DNA of 64,000 nucleotides from NCBI GenBank assembly GCA_963766345.1, contig CAVXZL010000005.1, positions 1-64,000 of the forward strand. Reading direction: 5' to 3'. The notes under the pieces were generated by a model, which was given only the letters and a program-made list of their open reading frames with translations, ran no database searches and was not told where the DNA came from. Shown here one piece after another: positions 52,902-59,798 of this stretch. The position numbers and the translations under genes are program-made. The first letter of the stretch is position 1. Each line of letters starts with the position of its first letter. This DNA comes from DASVFB01 sp963766345. Its GTDB lineage: Bacteria > Actinomycetota > Thermoleophilia > Gaiellales > Gaiellaceae.

Positions 52902-54017
52902 CTAGGCGGCACCCCGCGCAGCCGTCTCCGCGGCGATGCGCCCGATGACGAGCGCCGACGCGAGGCCGCTCGCGTACCCGCCCGTTGCGATGCCGCCGGC
53001 GTCGGCGCCGGCCGCGTACAAGCCCTCGATCGGCGTGCCGTCTTCGCGTACGACGCGCGCCATCGGGTCGACGCGCACGCCGCCGATCGTGTGCGTGATG
53101 CCCGCCACGACGTGCACGGCGTAGCGATACGCGCCGGGCACCTCGATGCCAAGCTCGTTCGGGAGCAGCACCTCTCCCCCCGCCTCGCGCGCCGCCTCGA
53201 CCATCTCGCGAACGCTGCGACCACGGACCTCCGCGTCGAGCGCCTCCTCGTCGAGGAGGTACCAGGCGCTCGCGTTCGGCCGCTGCGCGATCGCCTGCAC
53301 GAGATCGGTCTCCGACCACGAGACGGGATCGGGCGCGAACTCGTCGCCGCGGTCGTCGAGCACGAGCGCGTGACGCCCGTACAGCTGCGCGAGCGAGACG
53401 AAGCGCTCCTCCGGAACCGCGGCCGGAGGCGCCGGCATCGCGCGGCCGTAGAACTCGTCCATGCCGCTCGAGAGCGCGGCGCCGCGGGTACGCCCGAGGC
53501 GTAACCCGTCACCGGCGCTCCACCGGTTCGCGCGCAGGAGCAGCTCGCCGCCCGGGTGGACGTGCTCGCGCACGAGCTCGCGGTCGCCCTGGAACCCGCC
53601 GGTCGCGAGCAGGAGCGGCTCCGCGTCCTCGGGTACGGCTTCGCCGAGTCTGATCTCCCCCGCCGCGCGCGCGAGCACGTCCGTGAGCGACCGCGGGTCG
53701 AAGCGCAGCCCGACGGTCAGCGGGTTGCCGGTCTCCTCCCACGCGACGTCCGCTCCGAGGCCGCGCAGCCACGCGAGCCCGTCGTCCAGCCGCTCGAGCA
53801 CTTCGCGCTGCAGCTCCTCGTCTCCGCCCGGACATTGCTCGCGGAACGTGGCGAGATCGCGGTACCGCCACACGACGCACGACGAGAGCAGCATCGATCC
53901 GCCGACGCGGTCGCCCTTCTCGTAGACGACGGCGTCGAGACCGAGCTCGCGCGCGCGCACGGCCGCGCAGAGGCCGGCCATGCCCGCGCCCGCGATGTGC
54001 AGCGCCGCCGCGCTCAG
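52902..54017 (-). CDS. FAD-binding oxidoreductase (FAD-dependent reductase/succinate dehydrogenase-like), probable CTG start
   Basis: 371 residues. The Rossmann motif IAGAGMAGLCAAVRARELGLDAVVYEKGDRVGG lies at the extreme N-terminus. The middle resembles fumarate reductase/ketosteroid dehydrogenase-type enzymes (LLLATGGFQGD, AGITHTIGGVRVDPMARVV, GLYAAGADAGGI). An ATG start at 53981 would remove part of the GxGxxG motif. The frame opens instead with CTG at 54017, overlapping the upstream VOC stop (CTGA). Substrate unknown. Confidence 0.85.
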   Translation of the reverse strand: MSAAALHIAGAGMAGLCAAVRARELGLDAVVYEKGDRVGGSMLLSSCVVWRYRDLATFREQCPGGDEELQREVLERLDDGLAWLRGLGADVAWEETGNPLTVGLRFDPRSLTDVLARAAGEIRLGEAVPEDAEPLLLATGGFQGDRELVREHVHPGGELLLRANRWSAGDGLRLGRTRGAALSSGMDEFYGRAMPAPPAAVPEERFVSLAQLYGRHALVLDDRGDEFAPDPVSWSETDLVQAIAQRPNASAWYLLDEEALDAEVRGRSVREMVEAAREAGGEVLLPNELGIEVPGAYRYAVHVVAGITHTIGGVRVDPMARVVREDGTPIEGLYAAGADAGGIATGGYASGLASALVIGRIAAETAARGAA

Positions 54018-54670
54018 GTCAGCGAGAACGTCGGCTTGTGCTCGACGTACTCGATGCGAACGCGATCCGGCCCCCAGAGGAAGACCGCCAACGTGTTCGC
54101 AGCGTCGACGAATCGCTCGACCTCGATGCCCAGCTCCTCCGCGTCGCGCTTGTGGTCGTCCGCGGAGTCCACGAGCACGGCGAGGTGGTTGAGCAACGGC
54201 CGGTCGGAGTCCGCGGGATCGCCCTGGTGGAACTCGACGAACGCGCCGCCGACCTCGACGCGCGGCACGCCGTTCTTCGGCTCCGCCCGCGAGAACCCGT
54301 AGTCGAGGTACGCCTCTGCCGTGAGCTCGGGATCCGACGTGTACAGCGCCACGTGATCCAGGTCGTACTCGACGTCGGTCGGCGCCTCGACGAGCTGCAC
54401 CTCGATTCCCTCGGGCAACGTGAAGCGGTCCGTTCCGTCGACTGCGCTCACGCGCAGCGCGACGTGCTTGAACGCACCGCGCTCCCTCGGCCCCTCGGCG
54501 TCGAACAGCGTCAGCTTGCCGCGTCGCGCGTCCGAGCCGATGAGCGTGAAGTTGTCCTGACGGTCGACGACGTGCATGCCGAGGTTCGACGTCGCAAAGT
54601 CGACGATCGCCTCGCGCTCGGTGACCCAGAAGGCGACGTGATCAAGCGTGTTGGGCTCCACGACGGCCAC
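54014..54670 (-). CDS. VOC family ring-cleaving-dioxygenase-like protein
   Basis: 218 residues with two vicinal-oxygen-chelate halves (LDHVAFWVTEREAIVDFATSNLG, DLDHVALYTSDPELTAEAYLDYG, LNHLAVLVDSADDHKRDAEE). The metal site His/Glu of the catechol-dioxygenase type (HLAVL ... RIEYVEH) is present. Substrate unknown. Its TGA overlaps the CTG of the flavoprotein. Confidence 0.85.
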   Translation of the reverse strand: MAVVEPNTLDHVAFWVTEREAIVDFATSNLGMHVVDRQDNFTLIGSDARRGKLTLFDAEGPRERGAFKHVALRVSAVDGTDRFTLPEGIEVQLVEAPTDVEYDLDHVALYTSDPELTAEAYLDYGFSRAEPKNGVPRVEVGGAFVEFHQGDPADSDRPLLNHLAVLVDSADDHKRDAEELGIEVERFVDAANTLAVFLWGPDRVRIEYVEHKPTFSLT

Positions 54671-54679
54671 GTTACCTAT

Positions 54680-55015
54680 CTACGACTTGGCTGCGACGGC
54701 GCGCTGGAGCTGCGCCTTGCTCATGCGCGAGCGACCCTTGATCCCGCGGCGCTTGGCCTCGTTGTAGAGCTGTTCCTTCGTGCGGCCCTTCGGCCGGTTC
54801 GTGCCGGAGCGGAGCCCTCCGCGGCGTCCGGACGAGATGTCCTCCACCGACGACCGTGACGCGGTGCGGGCCTCGCCCTTCCGCGCCCGCTCCTTGTTCA
54901 CCGTCGCCGCCGCGATCTGCTTGGCGCGCTTCGTGGAGGCGCCGCGCTCCTTTGCACTGTCCTTGATGTGCTCGTACTGGCGTTCTCGCTTGTTGCTCCA
55001 CGCTTTCTGTGGCAT
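54680..55015 (-). CDS. Small basic protein with Rho_N/SAP-like C-terminus
   Basis: 111 residues, rich in Lys/Arg. The C-terminus TKEQLYNEAKRRGIKGRSRMSKAQLQRAVA is a helix-extended loop-helix like the Rho N-terminal/SAP nucleic-acid-binding domain. Family relatives are often called plasmid stabilisation-like proteins, but this one appears chromosomal. ATG 55015 follows AAGGGGGAAT. A longer frame to 55042 is rejected. It may bind nucleic acid. Confidence 0.7.
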   Translation of the reverse strand: MPQKAWSNKRERQYEHIKDSAKERGASTKRAKQIAAATVNKERARKGEARTASRSSVEDISSGRRGGLRSGTNRPKGRTKEQLYNEAKRRGIKGRSRMSKAQLQRAVAAKS

Positions 55016-55104
55016 GTGGCATTCCCCCTTGCTCTTTGGCAAGGGGGAAATACCACGTAAGAACCAGTCGAAACGCTACTTGCGAGGCATACGGCAGTGC
55101 GCCG

Positions 55105-55758
55105 TCAACGCATGCCGATGTACGACCGCTTCTGGCCGGTGCCACGCTTCTTCGCGCTGCTCTTCTTGGCGCTCGACCGCTTGGTGCTGCTGCGCTTGGC
55201 CGTCGACCGCTTCGTGCTTCTCTTCGCCGTCGACCGCTTCGCGGTCGAGCGCTTCGCCGTGCTCCGCTTCGTGGAGCTCCGCTTCGCCGTGCTGCGCTTC
55301 GCGGACGAGCGCTTCGTCGAAGAGCGCTTGGCCGTGGAGCGCTTCGCGGACGAGCGCTTGGCGGTCGAGCGCTTCGCCGTGCTCCGCTTCGCCGAGCTGC
55401 GCTTCGCCGTGCTCCGCTTCGCCGTGCTCCGCTTCGCCGTGCTGCGCTTCGCGGTCGAGCGCTTCGCCGTGCTGCGCTTCGCGGTCGAACGCTTCGTGCT
55501 CGAGCGCTTGGTGCTCGAGCGCTTTGCACTACTGCGCTTCGCGGTCGAACGCTTCGCGCTGGAACGCTTCGCGGTCGAGCGCTTGCTGCTCCGCCGCTTG
55601 GACGAGCCCGAGCTCGATGTTGCCGCCGGGATTGCCGGGGCGGACGCCTCCGGTGCTTCGAGCTCATCGCCCGAGCCGGCTTCCGACGAGGAGAGGTACG
55701 ACTGCTCCTCACTCGGAGACTCTTGAGGCGACTGGGCGCCCCAACTTTCCTGAGGCAT
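55105..55758 (-). CDS. Low-complexity basic protein of about 28 KRS pentapeptides
   Basis: 217 residues. Residues 1-55 are acidic and Ser/Gln/Glu-rich (SPQESPSEEQSYLSSSEAG). The rest is a run of pentapeptides KRS(S/T)(A/T), about 28 units with one interruption (KRSTKRSTA), ending KKSSAKKRGTGQKRSYIGMR. The DNA has a matching 15-base period. Such tails resemble histone H1-like and HU C-terminal tails, so nucleoid or RNA binding is likely, and the acidic head may autoregulate. ATG 55758 has AGGAGG at ideal distance. Confidence 0.78.
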   Translation of the reverse strand: MPQESWGAQSPQESPSEEQSYLSSSEAGSGDELEAPEASAPAIPAATSSSGSSKRRSSKRSTAKRSSAKRSTAKRSSAKRSSTKRSSTKRSTAKRSTAKRSTAKRSTAKRSTAKRSTAKRSSAKRSTAKRSTAKRSSAKRSTAKRSSTKRSSAKRSTAKRSSTKRSTAKRSTAKRSTAKRSTKRSTAKRSSTKRSSAKKSSAKKRGTGQKRSYIGMR

Positions 55759-55848
55759 GTGCATCCTCCTGTTCGATTGCACAGACACGTGCATACGCAG
55801 TGCGTTTTTACGCCTGCACGTATGTTCCTGCAAGCGTTGTGCATGTTG

Positions 55849-55869
55849 TGCACGTTCGCGAAACGTGCA
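55849..55869 (-). promoter_or_regulatory. Inverted repeat upstream of the KRS protein gene
   Basis: TGCACGTTCGCG / AAACGTGCA forms a 21-base imperfect palindrome about 90 bases upstream of the KRS gene, in a TG/CA-rich 185-base gap (55759-55943). It is a plausible operator or leader hairpin. Further TGCA/GTGC copies lie around it. Confidence 0.4.
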
Positions 55870-55943
55870 ACGAGCGTAAAGAAGATGTCGGATGTAGTGC
55901 GTCGTGCGAACTGCTTCGCACTTCGCGCGGCTGACGAACGGTG

Positions 55944-56249
55944 CTACTCGATCGGTTCGTTCTGAACGTTGTGCTCGGTCGCGTAGTCGTTCGTCAACTT
56001 GTTGACGACGTCGAAGCCCTCTTGGAACGCGTAGTTGATCTTGATGAACGGCTCCCACTTCTCGGGCAACGCGTCCTCGGGGAAGATCGCCTCGACGGGG
56101 CACTCCGGTTCGCATGCCCCGCAGTCGATGCACTCCTCCGGATCGATCACGAGGATGCGTTCGGCCTCGTGGATGCAGTCGACGGGACAGACGTCGACGC
56201 ACGAGCGGTCTTTGATGTCGATGCACGGCTCGCCGATGATGTACGTCAC
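55944..56249 (-). CDS. fdxA: 7Fe-type ferredoxin
   Basis: 101 residues. Two clusters are visible: CIDIKDRSCVDVCPVDCIHE at the N-terminus and CIDCGACEPECPVEAIF. The spacing fits the 3Fe-4S/4Fe-4S ferredoxins of actinobacteria. It serves as an electron carrier, with the redox partner not identifiable here. Confidence 0.93.
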   Translation of the reverse strand: MTYIIGEPCIDIKDRSCVDVCPVDCIHEAERILVIDPEECIDCGACEPECPVEAIFPEDALPEKWEPFIKINYAFQEGFDVVNKLTNDYATEHNVQNEPIE

Positions 56250-56255
56250 GGCGGC

Positions 56256-56570
56256 CTACTCTAGCGAGGGGGTCAGCTCCTCGATCAGTTCCTTGACGCG
56301 CTCCTCGAGCGCCGACTTCACCACGACGTGGTCGAAACCGGCGGCGTGCGCGGCCCGGAGGCCGGCGGTGTCGGTGTGGTTCGTGAAGCCGAGGATCGGG
56401 ACGTCCGGGTACGTCTCGACGACGTCGTCGGGATCGATGCGCGCGATGTCGCAGATCACGAGATCCGGCTCCGCGACGGAGTCCGTCGTGACGAAGCGAT
56501 GGCCAGGCAGCACCGCTTCGAGCTTCCCGCGGAAGAAAAGATCGACCCCTGCGAGCAGGATCGTCGACAC
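56256..56570 (-). CDS. Degenerate receiver-domain protein
   Basis: 104 residues. The pattern ILLAGVDLFFRGKLEAVLPGHRFVTTDS, DLVICDIARID and PILGFTNHTDTAGLRAAHAAGFDHVVVKS fits a response-regulator receiver. The first acidic pair is replaced by AGV-D, while Asp in VICDIA and Lys in VVKS remain. It may be a pseudo-receiver that binds a partner without classical phosphorylation. It lies 6 bases before fdxA on the same strand. Confidence 0.7.
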   Translation of the reverse strand: MSTILLAGVDLFFRGKLEAVLPGHRFVTTDSVAEPDLVICDIARIDPDDVVETYPDVPILGFTNHTDTAGLRAAHAAGFDHVVVKSALEERVKELIEELTPSLE

Positions 56571-56610
56571 GCGCGAAGCGTAGAACTCTCCGCGGCTAGT
56601 GTCGAGCGCG

Positions 56611-56949
56611 ATGTCCGACGTCGGATCGCATTTCGAGCGTGGCCTCGAGCTGATCCGGGCGCGGAGCTTCTTCGAAGCGCACGAGGAGCTGGAACTGGCA
56701 TGGCGCGCGGCGCCGGTCGACGAGCGCGACTTCTACCAGGGGCTCGTCCACGTGGCGGTCGGCTGGTACCAGGCGGCGCGTGCGAACCGGTACGGCTGCG
56801 AGCGGCAACTCGCGAAGGCGACGCGACGGCTCGGGCCGTTTGCCCCGACACATCGCGGCGTCGACGTCGCGGACGTGCTCGCGCAGGTGGGAGTCGCGCA
56901 GGCGACGGTCGCCGGGGGGTCGCTCGTGCTCGAGCCGCCGCGCGTCTAG
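56611..56949 (+). CDS. DUF309 protein
   Basis: 112 residues, helical. The family motifs FFEAHEELELAWRAAP and FYQGLVHVAVGWYQAARANRYG are intact. Function of DUF309 proteins is not established. ATG 56611 or GTG 56599 could be the start, and neither has a good ribosome site. Convergent with ccdA, overlapping by 4 bases. Confidence 0.82.
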   Translation: MSDVGSHFERGLELIRARSFFEAHEELELAWRAAPVDERDFYQGLVHVAVGWYQAARANRYGCERQLAKATRRLGPFAPTHRGVDVADVLAQVGVAQATVAGGSLVLEPPRV

Positions 56950-57608
56950 AAGAGGTGGCCGAAGCCGGCCCGCAGCCACCACAGCTTCCCGAAGAAGAGC
57001 ATCAGCCCGAGCACGACGAGGATCATCCCGCCGACGACCTCGATGTAGCGGTAGTGGTCACGGAGCCAGCGGAACGATCCCATCGCCGGTCCGAACACGA
57101 CGCCGGTTACGACGAACGGCACGGCGAGGCCGAGCGAGTACGCGAAGAGCAGGAGCGCTCCCTCGCCGACGGTGCTCCGGTCCGCCGCGAGCACGAGCGT
57201 CGAGGCGAGGATCGGGCTGACGCACGGCGCCGCGCAGGTCGCGAACGCCGCGCCGAGCAGCACACGTGAGCCGCGGCCGCGCGCCGCGGCGAGCAGGCCC
57301 GGCGCGACCGGCCGCTCCGGCAGCGGGAGGAGATGCGCGAATCCGAGCCCGAAGACGACGAGCACGAAGCCGGCGATCTCCTCGAACGCGCGCTGGCTGA
57401 TCGTGCCCGACAGCGCCGAGATGGAGATGCCGAGCGCGACGAAGACGCCGGTGAACCCCGCGACGAACGGCACGCTGGTGACGACCGCGCGACGCGGCGA
57501 GACGCGGCCGCCGATCGTAGCGAGGTAGCCGGGCACGAGCGGGAGCACACACGGCGCGATGAACGACGCGAAGCCGGCGAAGAACGCGAGCGGGATGCGG
57601 CCGGCCAC
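56946..57608 (-). CDS. ccdA: Cytochrome c biogenesis membrane protein
   Basis: 220-residue thiol-reductant transporter that carries electrons across the membrane to TlpA-type partners. About six helices, with Cys in FIAPCVLPLVPGY and ATCAAPCVSPIL as the redox pair. The C-terminal helix (RYIEVVGGMILVVLGLMLFFGKLWW) is typical. GTG 57608 starts 6 bases past the CcmH stop. Confidence 0.92.
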   Translation of the reverse strand: MAGRIPLAFFAGFASFIAPCVLPLVPGYLATIGGRVSPRRAVVTSVPFVAGFTGVFVALGISISALSGTISQRAFEEIAGFVLVVFGLGFAHLLPLPERPVAPGLLAAARGRGSRVLLGAAFATCAAPCVSPILASTLVLAADRSTVGEGALLLFAYSLGLAVPFVVTGVVFGPAMGSFRWLRDHYRYIEVVGGMILVVLGLMLFFGKLWWLRAGFGHLF

Positions 57609-57613
57609 AGCGT

Positions 57614-58072
57614 CTAGCCCTCGAAGCGCGCGAGCTCTTCGTCGACGCGGCGCTCGAGGTCGGGATCGAGCGGCTCGCCGCCCGAGGGTGGAGAAGTGCG
57701 CCCGCGGCTCCAGCGCCACGCCGCCGCGCCGAGCACGATCGCACCGGCGAGCACTCCCGCGAGCGGCAACAGCCACGCGAGCAGGTCGAACCCGTGCGTC
57801 GCAGGGCGCGCGACGACGGACGGGCCGAACGTCGCGATGAGCTTGTCCTCGATCTCCGAACGCGTGTCGCCGGCGGAGATGCGCCGGGCGATGAACGCCT
57901 TCATCCGAAGGGCGATCGGCGAGCTCGACTGGTCGAGCGTCGTGTGGCACGTCGGGCAGATCACCTCGCCCTCGAGCTCGCCCTGCGTCGGATGCGCCTC
58001 GCTCGCGAGCGCCGGCGCGGCGCAGAGGAGGAGCGCGGCGACCCCTACGACGAGAGCGCGTCCTGGATGCAC
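57614..58072 (-). CDS. ccmH: CcmH/CycL-type cytochrome c maturation protein
   Basis: 152 residues. Signal peptide (residues 1-23), then the heme-ligation Cys motif VICPTCHTTLDQSSSP (two Cys), a helical part, and a C-terminal membrane helix. It handles apocytochrome c thiols. It overlaps the TlpA gene by 28 bases. No CcmF or CcmE is present in this window. Confidence 0.92.
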   Translation of the reverse strand: MHPGRALVVGVAALLLCAAPALASEAHPTQGELEGEVICPTCHTTLDQSSSPIALRMKAFIARRISAGDTRSEIEDKLIATFGPSVVARPATHGFDLLAWLLPLAGVLAGAIVLGAAAWRWSRGRTSPPSGGEPLDPDLERRVDEELARFEG

Positions 58073-58587
58073 TGCTGCAGTGTCTCCTTCGTGACGGCGC
58101 CCGGCACGTGTGCGACGACGCGCCCCGAGCGGTTGGCGCAGAACGTCTCGGGCACGCCCGTGAGCCCGTACTTCGTGTAGAGCTTGTCACCCTTGTCGAC
58201 CACGCTGGGGTAGGTGAGCCCGTACCGGCGGACGAAGCCGCGCGCGTCGCCGCGGAAGTCCTGATGGTCGATGCCGAGCACGACGAGCCGCCCGCCGTAG
58301 TGCTTCGAGGCGCCCTGCAGGAGCGGCGCTTCGTCGCGGCACGGGATGCACCACGACGCCCAGAAGTTCACGACCTGCGGCTTGCCGTACAGGGACGCCG
58401 AGGCGAGCGTGCCGCCGCCGAGCCGTGGCAGGTCGAACGCCGGCGTCGCGGGCTCCTTCCCCTTGTGCACGTCCGAGGCGATCGTCGCGTCCCCGACCTG
58501 GTGCGCGACCTTCCAGACGAGGAGCGCGAGCAACCCGGCGACGAGCGCTACCGAGAGCGCCTGCGCGCCGATCCGCAGAGAGCTCAT
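58045..58587 (-). CDS. TlpA/ResA-type membrane-tethered thioredoxin
   Basis: 180 residues. N-terminal membrane anchor, then a thioredoxin domain with active site WASWCIPCRDEAP. The redox Cys pair and the TYPSVVDKGDKLYTKYGLTGVPETF cis-Pro loop are intact. It reduces apocytochrome c disulfides, fed by CcdA. Confidence 0.92.
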   Translation of the reverse strand: MSSLRIGAQALSVALVAGLLALLVWKVAHQVGDATIASDVHKGKEPATPAFDLPRLGGGTLASASLYGKPQVVNFWASWCIPCRDEAPLLQGASKHYGGRLVVLGIDHQDFRGDARGFVRRYGLTYPSVVDKGDKLYTKYGLTGVPETFCANRSGRVVAHVPGAVTKETLQQCIQDALSS

Positions 58588-58634
58588 GCCGTCACGATAG
58601 ATGCGCTCCCGACGTCCTCTGCCGGAAGCGGACG

Positions 58635-59720
58635 TCAGGCGGAGACGATGAAGACCGGCGTCCCGATGACGACGTGGTTGAAGAGCCACTCGGCCTCGTG
58701 CACGTGCATGCGGATACAGCCGTGGGAGACCGAGTAGCCGATCGAGGCGTCGTTGTTCGTGCCGTGGATGCCGACGCCGGGAGCGGAGAGCCCCATCCAG
58801 CGCGTTCCGAGCGGGTTGTTCGGCCCGGGCGGAACCGGCTGCTCGCCCTTGGCCCAGGCCGAGTTCGGCGGGTACCACCAGGGATTCCGCCACATGACGA
58901 CGATCTGGAAGTTGCCGAGCGGCGTCGGGTAGACGCTCTGTCCGGTGGCGACCGGGAAGACCCGATACTCCTTGGCGCCGCGGTAGAGGTAGAGGCGGTT
59001 CGAGCCGCGGTGGATGACGATCACCGGACCGAAGCTCTTGCGCGTCACCTCGGCCTTCGTCTGCTTCGTCTGCAGCTTCACGAAGCCGCGCGCGTTCAGA
59101 CGCAGCGCCTTTACGATGGCATTCACCGCGGCCGGCTGCGCGAGCGCGATCCCGGGGCGCTCATGCGTCAGGTAGGGCTTGAGGTTGCGCAGGATCAGGC
59201 GCGAGTCGACCGGCGCCTTCTCGACCTTCGGCGCGAGCAACGCGACGAACGTCCGCAGCTTGACCGTCTTCACGGTCACGGCGAGGCCGAGGTTCGCGAA
59301 CGGTCGAGCCTTCTTCGCGCGCGTGATCGCCTTCGTGATCTTCGGCGTCGCGAGCGCGTTCGGGTCGGCGGTGAAGACGCGCTTCCCGAGCCGAAGCTTG
59401 AGCGGCGTCGAGAAGTAGGCACGGATCTCGGTCGCAGCCTCGGACGGAAGCAGGTTGCCGACCGGAATGCCGCCGATGGTGACCCCTTCGGGCAGCAGGC
59501 GCGGCGTCGGGATCGTAACGGGCGTCGTCGTCGTAATCGTCGTGATCGGCACGGTCGTGGTCGTCGAGGTGCCGACCGTCGTCGTGCCCGTCGTCGTCGC
59601 GGTCGTGCTCGTCGTCGTGGTGTCGGCGAGCGGCACGGGGCCGCCCGCGAACGCGTACGCGGCGAGGACACCGGCGAGGGCGCAGGCAACAAGTAGGGAG
59701 ACGCTGAGTCCGCGTTTCAT
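58635..59720 (-). CDS. L,D-transpeptidase (YkuD type) with Thr-rich linker
   Basis: 361 residues. A signal peptide, then a very Thr-rich linker (TTTTSTTATTTGTTTVGTS), a PG-binding-like middle domain, and the catalytic YkuD domain with HGTNNDASIGYSVSHGCIRM, whose Cys and His are the active site. It would form 3-3 peptidoglycan cross-links. The Thr-rich region is probably a glycosylated or flexible cell-wall spacer. Confidence 0.93.
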   Translation of the reverse strand: MKRGLSVSLLVACALAGVLAAYAFAGGPVPLADTTTTSTTATTTGTTTVGTSTTTTVPITTITTTTPVTIPTPRLLPEGVTIGGIPVGNLLPSEAATEIRAYFSTPLKLRLGKRVFTADPNALATPKITKAITRAKKARPFANLGLAVTVKTVKLRTFVALLAPKVEKAPVDSRLILRNLKPYLTHERPGIALAQPAAVNAIVKALRLNARGFVKLQTKQTKAEVTRKSFGPVIVIHRGSNRLYLYRGAKEYRVFPVATGQSVYPTPLGNFQIVVMWRNPWWYPPNSAWAKGEQPVPPGPNNPLGTRWMGLSAPGVGIHGTNNDASIGYSVSHGCIRMHVHEAEWLFNHVVIGTPVFIVSA

Positions 59721-59798
59721 GAGTGTCCTCGTAACGTTCGGGCGACGCGGAGATTTCCCCGCAAATCCAGCACGATCATAGCCACTGATTCCGGCGTC

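Noticed and set aside
55180..55600. 15-base repeats resembling a minisatellite or CRISPR array
   Set aside because: The repeats are in frame and encode the KRS protein. There are no unique spacers.
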